The position numbers and the translations under genes were made by a program. A stretch of DNA of 33,049 nt. It comes from a bacterium UBP2_UBA2255. GTDB taxonomy: Bacteria; Edwardsbacteria; AC1; EtOH8. The stretch's first letter is position 1, and every line of letters begins with the position of its first letter. The notes beneath the pieces were generated by a model that saw only the letters and a list, made by a program, of their open reading frames with translations, was not told where the DNA came from and did no database searches. Of this stretch, positions 8,206 through 15,242 are shown one piece after another. The DNA is taken from positions 1 to 33,049 of the forward strand of contig DDXR01000044.1 of NCBI GenBank assembly GCA_002347565.1, read 5' to 3'.

Positions 8206-8223
8206 CATGCCGTGCTGACGATC

Positions 8224-9129
8224 ATGCTGCTTCCGCTGGCCGTGCTGCTGCTGCCGGCCGCCGCCTATCTGTACTGGCGCCTGCGTTTCGGTCCGCCGCC
8301 GGCCGGGTCGGTCCCCATCCTGGCCTACCACAAGGTCGACCAGCGCTTCGAGCTGGGCGGCACCCGCGTCACGCCGGCGCAGTTCGCGGCCCAGATGCGC
8401 TGGCTCAAGGACGCCGGATTCGAAACCGTGACGCTGACGCGCGCTGTCGAACTGCTGCGCACCGGCGGCGAAACGGGCGCGAAGCGATTCTGCCTGACAT
8501 TCGACGACGCCTACGAGGGCTTCGTCACCCATGCCTGGCCGGAGCTGCGGCGGCATGGTTTCACGGCCACGGTGTTCGCGCTGACCGACTACATCGGCGG
8601 GGAGAATGCCTGGGACATCAACTGGCCGGGGCTGCGGTTCCGGCACCTGGACTGGGACCAGCTGCGCCGGCTGGCCGCCGCCGGGATCGAGATCGGCTCG
8701 CACGGCGCGTCGCACCGCGACCTCCGCCATCTGGGCGACGCGGAGCTGGAGCGCGAGGTCGCCGGATCGAAGCGGATCCTCGAGAAGGAGCTAGGGATGC
8801 CCGTGAGTATGTTCTGCTACCCCTTCGGCCGGTACGACCGGCGGGTGGCCGCCGCTGTCAGGGACGCTGGCTACGTTGCCGCCGCCAGCCTGGCGCCGTC
8901 GCGCCGCAACGGGGACCCGGACATCTTCGCGCTGCGGCGCTGCGGCGTCTACCTCACCGACACCGTCTGGGACCTGCGGCACAAGGTGAACCAGGGCTCG
9001 CCCTGGTTCTGGGCCGAGGACCTGTTCACCCGCGGGGTCAACTTTTGCGCCGGCGGCGCGGCGCTGGCCCAGCGCATGACGCCGGGCGGCCGCCGCCCGC
9101 GCGAGACGGCGGGGGCCGAATCGCCATGA
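8224..9129 (+). CDS. polysaccharide deacetylase (NodB/CE4 family), membrane-anchored
   Basis: A 301-residue protein with an N-terminal hydrophobic segment (about residues 2-18) that would anchor it or act as a signal. A NodB-type deacetylase domain follows. Motif 1 is TFDD (92-95) with LAYHKV upstream (33-38), and motif 2 is SHGASH (159-164) with the metal-binding histidines 160 and 164. The later motif FCYPFGRYD is also present. Such enzymes remove acetyl groups from N-acetylglucosamine polymers such as peptidoglycan or exopolysaccharide. The substrate cannot be read from sequence. GTG at 8212, at the predicted transcription start, could add four residues. The stop overlaps the mscS start (ATGA), so the two are coupled. 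Confidence 0.9.
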   Translation: MLLPLAVLLLPAAAYLYWRLRFGPPPAGSVPILAYHKVDQRFELGGTRVTPAQFAAQMRWLKDAGFETVTLTRAVELLRTGGETGAKRFCLTFDDAYEGFVTHAWPELRRHGFTATVFALTDYIGGENAWDINWPGLRFRHLDWDQLRRLAAAGIEIGSHGASHRDLRHLGDAELEREVAGSKRILEKELGMPVSMFCYPFGRYDRRVAAAVRDAGYVAAASLAPSRRNGDPDIFALRRCGVYLTDTVWDLRHKVNQGSPWFWAEDLFTRGVNFCAGGAALAQRMTPGGRRPRETAGAESP

Positions 9130-9920
9130 GCATCCTCAGCCAACTGCCGCAGTGGCTCAAGCCCGAGCAGGCGCTCAAGGGGCTGGCCGTGCTGGTCGTC
9201 GGCATGGCCGCCGCCAAGGCCCTCAGCATCCTGGCGCGACGGGCCGCCCTGCGCCGCTCCGCCGGCCACACCGGGATGCTGGTGGGCAAGGTGGTCTACT
9301 ACGCGCTGTTCATCCTGGTGGCCGTGCTGGTGCTCGACGTTTTCAACGTCAAGCTGACCGCCATCCTGGCCGCGGCCGGCATCATGTCGGTGGCGCTGGG
9401 GTTCGCCGCCCAGGCCTCGGTCTCCAACATCGTCTCCGGGCTGTTCCTGCTGATCGACCGGCCGTTCGAGATCGGCGATGCCGTCGACCTGGGAACCACG
9501 AAGGGGACGGTGACATCGATCGACCTGCTGTCAACCAAGCTCCGCACCTTCGAGAACCTCTATGTCCGGGTGCCGAACGAGTCGCTGGTCAAGAGCACGG
9601 TCGTCAACCTGACGCGCTTCAAGACCCGGCGCCTGAAGCTGACGTTCCCGATCCCGCCGGGCGCGGACCTGGCCGCCGCCCGGCAGGTCCTGCTGGGCGT
9701 GGCCGCCGAGTACCGCCACGCGCTGCAGGACCCGCGGCCGTTCGCGGTGGTGGCCGGCTTCGACGAGAGCGGAGCGGCGCTGGAACTGTACTGCTGGGTC
9801 GGCAGCGACGCCTACCTCCAGAGCCTGTCCGACCTCAACGAGCGCGGAGCCGCGTCCCTGGCCGCGGCCGGCTTCCCCTTATCGTGTCCGCACCGCCGGG
9901 TCCTCGTCCGGGAGGAGTGA
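9126..9920 (+). CDS. mscS: small mechanosensitive channel, MscS family
   Basis: A 264-residue channel subunit with three N-terminal membrane helices (about 18-35, 54-72 and the pore-lining 76-110). The hallmark pore and hinge sequence LGFAAQASVSNIVSGLF continues into LIDRPFEIGDAV, the start of the cytoplasmic beta domain. VRVPNESLVKSTVVNLTR follows. MscS channels open under membrane tension to release solutes on osmotic downshock. Length is close to E. coli MscS (286). The ATG at 9126 overlaps the deacetylase stop by ATGA. A strong terminator follows 43 bp downstream. Pairing with a cell-wall deacetylase suggests an envelope-stress unit, which is inference. Confidence 0.93.
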   Translation: MSILSQLPQWLKPEQALKGLAVLVVGMAAAKALSILARRAALRRSAGHTGMLVGKVVYYALFILVAVLVLDVFNVKLTAILAAAGIMSVALGFAAQASVSNIVSGLFLLIDRPFEIGDAVDLGTTKGTVTSIDLLSTKLRTFENLYVRVPNESLVKSTVVNLTRFKTRRLKLTFPIPPGADLAAARQVLLGVAAEYRHALQDPRPFAVVAGFDESGAALELYCWVGSDAYLQSLSDLNERGAASLAAAGFPLSCPHRRVLVREE

Positions 9921-9963
9921 ACAACCACGCCGCGGCCGCCGCCGCCTGCGGCAACGGATCACA

Positions 9964-9995
9964 GGAAAAACAGAGACAAACGTCTCTGTTTTTCC
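9964..9995. terminator. intrinsic terminator after mscS
   Basis: GGAAAAACAGAGAC, an AAAC loop, and the perfect reverse complement form a 14-bp stem whose right arm carries five T bases. TTTTC follows. Confidence 0.85.
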
Positions 9996-10253
9996 TTTTC
10001 CCGCCTCCACCTCCGCCGCGATTGATCTCCGGTTGGCCGGACGCATCGTCGCCGTCGGTTCGGTCAGCGACCGGAGAGGGAAGCGTCCCATCATCGGTGG
10101 ATGCGCCGAAAAGTCGCATTCCATGCGGTTTTCCACGGTTTTTTCAACATCTTATCCACCACTACATATTGTGGCGTCTGACATCCCGATAACAATGAAA
10201 TAGCAAACTCTTTGCCAGAGAAAAAAATATTTAAAAAAATGTTCATTTTTTTC
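9996..10253 (+). other. AT-rich non-coding island before the lysine-peptide genes
   Basis: No gene is visible here. The left part (to about 10110) is GC-rich with a weak inverted repeat (CTCCGGT 10027-10033 and ACCGGAG 10070-10076). From about 10120 the sequence turns strongly AT-rich, unlike the rest of the window. It includes an A7T/AT7 hairpin at 10233-10252 directly upstream of a -35 box, in the position of an UP element. Two partial DnaA-box matches (10129-10137 and 10152-10160) are present but weak. Confidence 0.5.
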
Positions 10254-10276
10254 TTGACAAATCCACAATATGTAGT
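10161..10276. promoter_or_regulatory. 14-bp inverted repeat pair, one copy inside a promoter spacer
   Basis: ACTACATATTGTGG (10161-10174) and its exact reverse complement CCACAATATGTAGT (10263-10276) are 88 bp apart. The second copy lies between the -35 and -10 boxes of the promoter at 10254-10281, where a bound repressor would block polymerase. Each copy is itself roughly palindromic (CCAC...GTGG around an AT core), as transcription-factor sites often are. The binding protein is unknown. Confidence 0.6.
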
Positions 10277-10281
10277 ATATT
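10254..10281 (+). promoter_or_regulatory. promoter for the two lysine-rich peptide genes
   Basis: TTGACA (10254-10259), a 16-bp spacer and TATATT (10276-10281), preceded by an A/T-tract. A short leader of about 65 nt follows, with a 6-bp hairpin (10312-10317 with 10325-10330). That hairpin competes with an alternative pairing (10318-10322 with 10332-10336) next to the ribosome site. Confidence 0.65.
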
Positions 10282-10352
10282 TATACCAACTTAACACAAT
10301 TTCAATTCATCGGACGGCTTGAATCCGTCCCTCAAGAGGAGGTGAACCATCC

Positions 10353-10415
10353 ATGCCGTGCAAGAAGCCCGCGAAGAAGGCCGCCAAGAAGAAGGTTGCC
10401 AAGAAGAAGAAGTAA
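10353..10415 (+). CDS. 20-residue lysine-rich micro-protein
   Basis: The reading frame encodes MPCKKPAKKAAKKKVAKKKK: 11 lysines in 20 residues, otherwise Ala, Pro, Val and a single Cys. A strong ribosome site (AGGAGG, about 8 nt upstream) and a promoter with an AT-rich upstream element support real, high expression. The sequence is like the basic tails of histone H1-like bacterial proteins, but there is no folded domain. It could bind DNA, RNA or polyphosphate. All 11 lysine codons are AAG, consistent with a GC-rich genome. It is followed by a second, similar gene in the same transcript. The function is unknown. An alternative is a leader peptide sensing lysine supply, though no lysine gene lies downstream. 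Confidence 0.75.
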   Translation: MPCKKPAKKAAKKKVAKKKK

Positions 10416-10440
10416 GCTGAACCAGGCCGATCCGTTCAGC
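10416..10440 (+). other. hairpin between the two micro-ORFs
   Basis: GCTGAAC (10416-10422) pairs perfectly with GTTCAGC (10434-10440) around an 11-nt loop, starting right after the stop codon of the first peptide. It has no T-tract; an RNA-processing or stability element is more likely than a terminator. Confidence 0.4.
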
Positions 10441-10484
10441 CAACCCTAACGTTCACCCAACATCATCCGAAGGAGGTGACAATC

Positions 10485-10532
10485 ATGCCGGCCAAGAAGA
10501 AGAAGGTTGCCAAGAAGGCGAAGAAGAAATAA
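10485..10532 (+). CDS. 15-residue lysine-rich micro-protein
   Basis: The frame encodes MPAKKKKVAKKAKKK: 9 lysines in 15 residues, plus Ala, Val and Pro. A textbook ribosome site (AAGGAGG, about 8 nt before ATG) is present although the peptide is tiny. It shares the MP-start and the KKVAKK core with the peptide at 10353-10415, so the two look like a tandem duplication. A terminator follows 22 bp after the stop. Polycationic micro-proteins of this size have no catalytic potential; nucleic-acid or polyphosphate binding is the natural guess. Confidence 0.75.
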   Translation: MPAKKKKVAKKAKKK

Positions 10533-10554
10533 CCTGTCGGTTATTTTATCCAAT

Positions 10555-10584
10555 AAAGGCGCCCCGAGTTTTCGGAGCGCCTTT
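10555..10584. terminator. bidirectional terminator, lysine peptides and metal operon
   Basis: AAAGGCGC pairs with GCGCCTTT, and CCGA with TCGG around a GTTT loop, with one internal mismatch. T bases follow on the plus strand and TTTATT on the minus strand, so it can end both the peptide transcript and the convergent feoAB operon. Confidence 0.8.
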
Positions 10585-10619
10585 GTCGTTCGCTGCCGCT
10601 GCCGCCGGCGCGTCGGGAA

Positions 10620-12560
10620 TCACCAGACCGTCTTGATCAGCCATCCCGCCAGCGTGGCCCAGGCCAGCGTCAGCCCGATCAACCGGACGGTGGCCCTCCA
10701 CCCGGCCTCCCGCCCGGCCACGAAGAACGTGGCCACGCACGGCAGGTACATCACCAGGAACACCGCGGCGGTCACCGCCTGCCTGGCCGACAGGTGCAGC
10801 GGCGCCAGCAGCGCGATCGAGATGTCCTTGCGCAGGAATCCCAGCAGCACCACGCTCACCGCCTCCTCCGGCAGGCCCAGCGCGTGGACAACCAGCGGCC
10901 GGGCGGCCTTCCCCAGCAGGGCGATCGCGCCCAGCATCTCCAGCGCGTTCACCGCCAGCACGCCCGCCACGATCATGGGCGCCGCCTCCAGCAGGAAGGT
11001 CCGGACCCGGAACCACAGCTTGCGGGCCAGCGTCCCCAGGTGCGGCATCTGGTACGACGGGATCTCCATCACGATCTCCGGGCTCTCGCCGCTGATCAGC
11101 CGGTTGAGGATCAGGCTGTTGACCACCGCCACCAGCGCCAGGATGGCGAACACCAGCAGCACGTAGCCCGCCCCGAACGGCGACAGCAGCGAGACGATCA
11201 TGGCCGACTGGGGCAGGCAGGGGGCGGCCATCAGCAGCAGCGCCAGGGCGATGAACTTCTCCCGCTTCGATTCCAGCACCCGCAGGGCCAGCACGCCCGG
11301 CACCTTGCAGCCGCAGGACAGCACCAGCGGCATTGCCGCGTAGCCGTGCAGCCCCAGCCGGTGCATCACCCGGTCCAGCAGCACCGCCAGCCGCGGCAGG
11401 TAGCCGACGTCCTCCAGGAATCCCAGCGCCAGGTAGAAGGCCACGATGTACGGCAGCACCACGGCGATCGGGATGTAGACGCCGGTGGTCAGGGCGCCGA
11501 AGGATTCCATGAACGCCGGGGACGAGCCGGCCAGCAGGACGCGGAGCCAGGGGAACGGGATCAGCCCCACCAGCCATCGTACGGCCGGCCCGTAGGCATG
11601 GGTGAAGAAGGGATCGAACACATGGGCGATCAGCCCCTCGCCCGCCAGGCGGATCAGGCCGAAGGCCGTGGCCAGAACCAGCAGCGCGATCAGCGTGCCG
11701 CTGACCGGATGGATGCTGGCGTCCTCCAGCCGCTCCAGCAGGGTGGGGTGGCGATGGCTGATGGTCTGCACTTCCTGGCTGATGTGCCCGATGATGTGCC
11801 AGCGCTCGGCGTGGTCGATGGGCGCGAACTGCGGCGGCGTGATCCCTCCGGCGGCGGCCCTTTCCATTGCGCGCACCAGGTCCTTCAGCCCCTCGCCGGT
11901 GACCGCCACCACCGGCAGCACCGGCACGCCCAGCCGCCGCGACAGTTCCGCGACGTCGATGCTCACGCCTCTCCGCTTGGCGATGTCCCACTTGTTGAGC
12001 ACCACGATGGTGGGGATGCCCTTCTCCAGCAGCTGCAGCGTCAGGTACAGGTTGCGCTCCAGGTTGGTGGCGTCGACCACGTTGACCAGCAGGTCGGCCT
12101 CGTCCTTGTTGCAGAAGTCGCGGGCGATCTCCTCGGCGGTGCAGGTGGCCTCCAGGGTATAGGCCCCCGGCACGTCGGTCAACTCGATGCGCCGGCCGCC
12201 GGCGAACAGGCGGCCGCGGGTGAACTCCACCGTCGTTCCGGCGTAGTTGGCCGAGACGGCGTCCACGCCGGTCAAACGCGAGAACACCACGCTCTTGCCG
12301 ACGTTGGGGTTGCCGAACAGCAGCGCCCGCAGGGTCGCGGCCCGCACCGCGACCCGTGCGGCCATGCCCCGCCCCAGGGCCACCTGGCAGGGCCCGACGG
12401 CCACCACCACCGGCCCGGCCTCGGACACCTTGGTGACGCGCACGCCGGGCCTGATGCCCAGCCGCTCCAGCCGGGCCGCCAATCCGTGGCCGCCGTCGAC
12501 CGAGATCACCTCGGCTTCCTCGCCGTTTTTCAATTGCAGGAGGTTGAGCGTCATCGTCAT
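10620..12560 (-). CDS. feoB: FeoA-FeoB fusion, ferrous-iron-type transporter
   Basis: A 646-residue fusion. Residues 1-75 are a FeoA-like SH3 domain (LKNGEEAEVISVDGG and LERLGIRPG motifs). A G-protein domain follows with G1 GNPNVGKS (83-90), G3 DVPG (129-132) and G4 NKWD (189-192). The rest is the polytopic FeoB membrane domain, including LSCGCKVPGVLALRVLESKR and LLLMAAPCLPQSAM. FeoB takes Fe(II) into the cytoplasm using GTP. The membrane part is shorter than classical FeoB, and the second gate-like motif reads PCLPQSAM rather than the usual PCSARLPV, so the metal may differ. The ATG at 12560 overlaps the preceding lipoprotein gene (ATGA). It is last in a six-gene operon with a Zur/Fur regulator and ZnuBC-like genes. 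Confidence 0.88.
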   Translation of the reverse strand: MTMTLNLLQLKNGEEAEVISVDGGHGLAARLERLGIRPGVRVTKVSEAGPVVVAVGPCQVALGRGMAARVAVRAATLRALLFGNPNVGKSVVFSRLTGVDAVSANYAGTTVEFTRGRLFAGGRRIELTDVPGAYTLEATCTAEEIARDFCNKDEADLLVNVVDATNLERNLYLTLQLLEKGIPTIVVLNKWDIAKRRGVSIDVAELSRRLGVPVLPVVAVTGEGLKDLVRAMERAAAGGITPPQFAPIDHAERWHIIGHISQEVQTISHRHPTLLERLEDASIHPVSGTLIALLVLATAFGLIRLAGEGLIAHVFDPFFTHAYGPAVRWLVGLIPFPWLRVLLAGSSPAFMESFGALTTGVYIPIAVVLPYIVAFYLALGFLEDVGYLPRLAVLLDRVMHRLGLHGYAAMPLVLSCGCKVPGVLALRVLESKREKFIALALLLMAAPCLPQSAMIVSLLSPFGAGYVLLVFAILALVAVVNSLILNRLISGESPEIVMEIPSYQMPHLGTLARKLWFRVRTFLLEAAPMIVAGVLAVNALEMLGAIALLGKAARPLVVHALGLPEEAVSVVLLGFLRKDISIALLAPLHLSARQAVTAAVFLVMYLPCVATFFVAGREAGWRATVRLIGLTLAWATLAGWLIKTVW

Positions 12561-13216
12561 TCGCGCTGCCCGGGGCTGTAGATCTTCTCGATGTAGGCGC
12601 GGTCCTGCCGGATGTACCCCAGCACGATCTCGCCCTCCGTGGTGATGGTCATGTCGGCCCGGTCGTACGGGCCGAAGGTGGTGTCCACGACCTGCACGTA
12701 GCACTGCCCGAGCCGCTGGTACGGAAATCCGAACTTGCTTCCGTCGGGCGAAAAATGGACCGTCGGCCTGAAGTCGCCGTCGAAGCCCCCGAAGACATGC
12801 CGGTCGATCATCACGAACCACTGACCGGCGCTGTCGTCGCGATCCGGCGCCGGCCCGCGGTCCCGCCACCGGCTGGCCCGCCGGAAGACGACCCCGGCGC
12901 GGGACCCGTCGGGACTGACCGCCAGCGTCCGCGCGGTGTCCAGCCCCCGCTCGCGCTCGATCCGCCCGCGCTCGCTGGACCGCAGCCGCAGTCCGGAGCT
13001 GTACACGAACCGCCACCCGCCGCCCTGCTTGGCGAGGAAATTGACCGTGGCGCCGTCCGACGTCAGCGTGAAGTGATCAATCGAATCGAACCCGGCGACG
13101 CTGCAGCTCCACGGCTTCCGGTCGCCCCCGGTCCCGCCAGGCAGCTGCCGCTCGCCGCCGCAGGCCGACACGGCGGCCCAGACCGCCAGCGCTGCCAGCG
13201 CCGTGCGCAGCGTCAT
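12557..13216 (-). CDS. lipoprotein with propeller-like repeats, metal operon
   Basis: A 219-residue predicted lipoprotein: the signal peptide ends in the lipobox AVSAC with Cys19. The body has short repeats of the WD40/PD40 kind (SPDGSRAGVVF and SPDGSKFGFPY), suggesting part of a beta-propeller, plus FVMIDRHVFGGFDGDFRPTV. I recognise no named family. It overlaps by ATGA with genes on both sides (the zinc-finger peptidase upstream and feoAB downstream), so it is clearly part of the metal operon. At 219 residues it is small for a complete propeller, which usually needs about 250-300. A role in metal delivery or sensing at the envelope is inference from position only. Confidence 0.75.
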   Translation of the reverse strand: MTLRTALAALAVWAAVSACGGERQLPGGTGGDRKPWSCSVAGFDSIDHFTLTSDGATVNFLAKQGGGWRFVYSSGLRLRSSERGRIERERGLDTARTLAVSPDGSRAGVVFRRASRWRDRGPAPDRDDSAGQWFVMIDRHVFGGFDGDFRPTVHFSPDGSKFGFPYQRLGQCYVQVVDTTFGPYDRADMTITTEGEIVLGYIRQDRAYIEKIYSPGQRE

Positions 13217-14397
13217 TTCGCCCGGGCCCGCCCGTTCAGCTTTTCCAGGTGGGCCAGCACCGCCGGCAGGCCGCCGTCCTTGGCGACGGCGGTCATCCGC
13301 TGATACCCGGTCACGTAGTCCTTGACCTCGTTCCTCAGCCGGGTCTCGTTGAGGCGCTCGTTCCCCCAGGCCGTCGCCATCAGCGAGGCGACGTACTCGG
13401 CGAACCCCTCCCTGGTGATCCGGTCTGTCAGCCGGGGGAACCGCGCCTGCTGGACGTCGTGGGCCAGCTCGTGGACGGCAACGTCCAGGAACTCGGCGGG
13501 CCGCAGGCCGCTCAGCACGTAGATGTCGAATGTCTCCTTTTCCACCGTCCGCCGCCGCCCCGATTCCCTGATGACGGCCGCGTAGTGGTAGAACCCGCGC
13601 TCCGAGGTCTTTATGGCCTTGGCCGCCCGCGACAGTCCGTTGAGGTCGACCAGATGGAACCCGATCTGGTGGCCGGTCGACAGCCCGAGCCGGTCCGAGA
13701 GTTCCCGGCGCGCCCGGGCGAACAGCGCCCGGGCCGCCGCGGTATCGAACACGGCTCCGCGGGCGCAATCAGGGCACAGCGTGCGGCCGTCGGCCAGCGG
13801 CAGGGACGCGCCGGGATGGCCGCAACTCCAGCAGCGCGGCAGCGCGGCGCATTCCTGGCAGTACTTGCGGTCCTCCATCGTGCGCCACGACTGCATCCGG
13901 GCGCCGCAGATGTCGCAGGCCGGCAGCGTGGTGCTGAAGCACTCCTGCGAGCAATAGGCCTTGTCGGGATCGAGCGGGTCGCGCAGCCCGCCGTCCACCG
14001 GCTTGCCGCAGACGGTGCACTGGGGCAGGGACTGGCGGCGGCAGTGCGCGTTGCAGTAGTGCTTGCCGTCGACGATGATCCCGCCGTTGACCGGCTTGCC
14101 GCAAACGGCGCACTGGGGCAGGGCCGCTTCGAAGCAGGCCTGCGAGCAGTAGATCTTGCCCTTGTACTTGAGGAACTCGCCCTGTTTCTTGCCCCCGGCC
14201 ACGACCTTGCCGCAGGTGGCGCATTTGGGCAGTGCCGCCTGGAAACAGGCCTCCGAGCAGTAGGCCCGTCCCTCGTACTCCAGGTAATGCTTGCTCTGCT
14301 TGATCGTTCGTCCGCAGGTGGCGCACCGCAGATCGTCGGCCAGCAGCAGCGAGGCGGCGGCCAGCAGCAGGACCAGCAGGATGATGATGCGTTTCAC
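13213..14397 (-). CDS. exported six-zinc-finger (LIM-like) DA1-type metallopeptidase
   Basis: A 394-residue exported protein. A signal peptide (about 1-20) is followed by six tandem CxxC...Cx2-3C modules: Cys25/28/47/51, 59/62/84/88, 96/99/115/119, 127/130/149/153, 161/164/180/183 and 189/192/208/211. That is 24 cysteines in about 190 residues, resembling LIM or treble-clef fingers. The C-terminal half (about 225-394) has HELAH at 309-313 and downstream EGFAEYVA (Glu330 or Glu334 as third ligand), a gluzincin-type zinc peptidase site. LIM fingers plus this peptidase domain recall the DA1 family. The start is GTG at 14397, with GAGGGG upstream; the earlier frame overlaps the permease gene. It lies between znuB-like and lipoprotein genes. 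Export of so many cysteines is unusual. Confidence 0.82.
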   Translation of the reverse strand: MKRIIILLVLLLAAASLLLADDLRCATCGRTIKQSKHYLEYEGRAYCSEACFQAALPKCATCGKVVAGGKKQGEFLKYKGKIYCSQACFEAALPQCAVCGKPVNGGIIVDGKHYCNAHCRRQSLPQCTVCGKPVDGGLRDPLDPDKAYCSQECFSTTLPACDICGARMQSWRTMEDRKYCQECAALPRCWSCGHPGASLPLADGRTLCPDCARGAVFDTAAARALFARARRELSDRLGLSTGHQIGFHLVDLNGLSRAAKAIKTSERGFYHYAAVIRESGRRRTVEKETFDIYVLSGLRPAEFLDVAVHELAHDVQQARFPRLTDRITREGFAEYVASLMATAWGNERLNETRLRNEVKDYVTGYQRMTAVAKDGGLPAVLAHLEKLNGRARAK

Positions 14398-14411
14398 GAT
14401 TCCCCTCGGTG

Positions 14412-15242
14412 TTACGGCCGGCGCCGCGCCAGCGACAGCAGGTAGAACCCCATGGCGAACAGCACGATGGTGGCGCCGGTGGCGGTGGCCCAGTAGTACG
14501 ACGCCACCAGTCCGGCGACGCCCGATGCCATGCTGATCATAACCGCGTTTCGGATGTACCCGGCGACCGACGGCGCCGTGTTGCGGGCGGCCGCGGCCGG
14601 AAGCACCAGCAGGGCGTTTACCACCAGCAGGCCCACCCACTGGATGCTGACCGTCACCACCGCCGCCACCAGCGCCGCGAACGCCAGCTCCACCAGCCGC
14701 ACCCGGATGCGGCGGCTGCCCGCCAGCGACGGATTGAGGCTGACAAACATCGCCTGGTTGAACAGTCCCAGGTAGAACGCCAGCACCAGCCCGATCAGCC
14801 CCAGCAGCCGGGCGATGTCGGCCGGCGCCACGCTCAGCACGTCTCCGATCAGGTAGGCGGTGTACTTGGCGAAGCCGCCGCCCCGGGACAGGATCACCAC
14901 GCCCAGCGCCACCGCGAATGACATGAAGATGCTGATCACGGTGTCGTCCGAGGCCCGGGCCACCCGCCGCAGCAGCGTCATCGCCGCCGCCAGCAGCACC
15001 GCGAAGGCCACCATCGCCCACAGCGGGTCGCCCAGCCCCAGCACCACCCCCAGTGCCACCCCGGTGAGCGCGGCGTGCCCGATGGCGTCCGAAAAGAACG
15101 CCATCCGCTGGTTGATCAGCAGGGCGCCCAGCAGCGCGAACAGCAGCGACGCGCACAGCACCGCCAGCAGGGCGTTCTGCATGAAGACGAACTGCGCCCA
15201 CTCGAATGGCAGCAGGGCGACCAGCCGCTGCCAGGCGCTCAC
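14412..15242 (-). CDS. znuB: ABC-3 metal transporter permease (ZnuB/MntB-like)
   Basis: A 276-residue inner-membrane permease with about eight hydrophobic helices. It carries the ABC-3 family hallmarks INQRMAFFSDAIGHAALTGVALG near the N-terminus, ISIFMSFAVALGVVILS in the middle and WVGLLVVNALLVLPAAAARN towards the end. Family members move Zn(II), Mn(II) or Fe(II). The start is GTG at 15242, which overlaps the ATPase stop by GTGA. The zinc-finger peptidase begins 14 bp downstream. Zinc is the best guess given the neighbours, but sequence alone does not separate zinc from manganese. No periplasmic binding protein is encoded in the operon. Confidence 0.92.
   Translation of the reverse strand: MSAWQRLVALLPFEWAQFVFMQNALLAVLCASLLFALLGALLINQRMAFFSDAIGHAALTGVALGVVLGLGDPLWAMVAFAVLLAAAMTLLRRVARASDDTVISIFMSFAVALGVVILSRGGGFAKYTAYLIGDVLSVAPADIARLLGLIGLVLAFYLGLFNQAMFVSLNPSLAGSRRIRVRLVELAFAALVAAVVTVSIQWVGLLVVNALLVLPAAAARNTAPSVAGYIRNAVMISMASGVAGLVASYYWATATGATIVLFAMGFYLLSLARRRP

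Noticed and set aside
10129..10276. Possible replication origin (AT-rich tract with DnaA-box-like TTTTCCACG, TTATCCACC and ATCCACA)
   Set aside because: Only three imperfect boxes, no dnaA, dnaN or gyrB nearby, and the AT-rich part is explained by a promoter with an UP element. A GC-skew plot would decide.
10161..10276. NrdR box pair
   Set aside because: The resemblance is partial, the spacing is wrong (about 100 bp instead of about 31) and no ribonucleotide reductase gene is present.
14397..15201. A single longer gene joining the zinc-finger peptidase to upstream sequence
   Set aside because: The upstream part of that frame overlaps the ZnuB-like permease and has no protein-like pattern. 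The GTG at 14397 with a ribosome site and signal peptide is the sound start.
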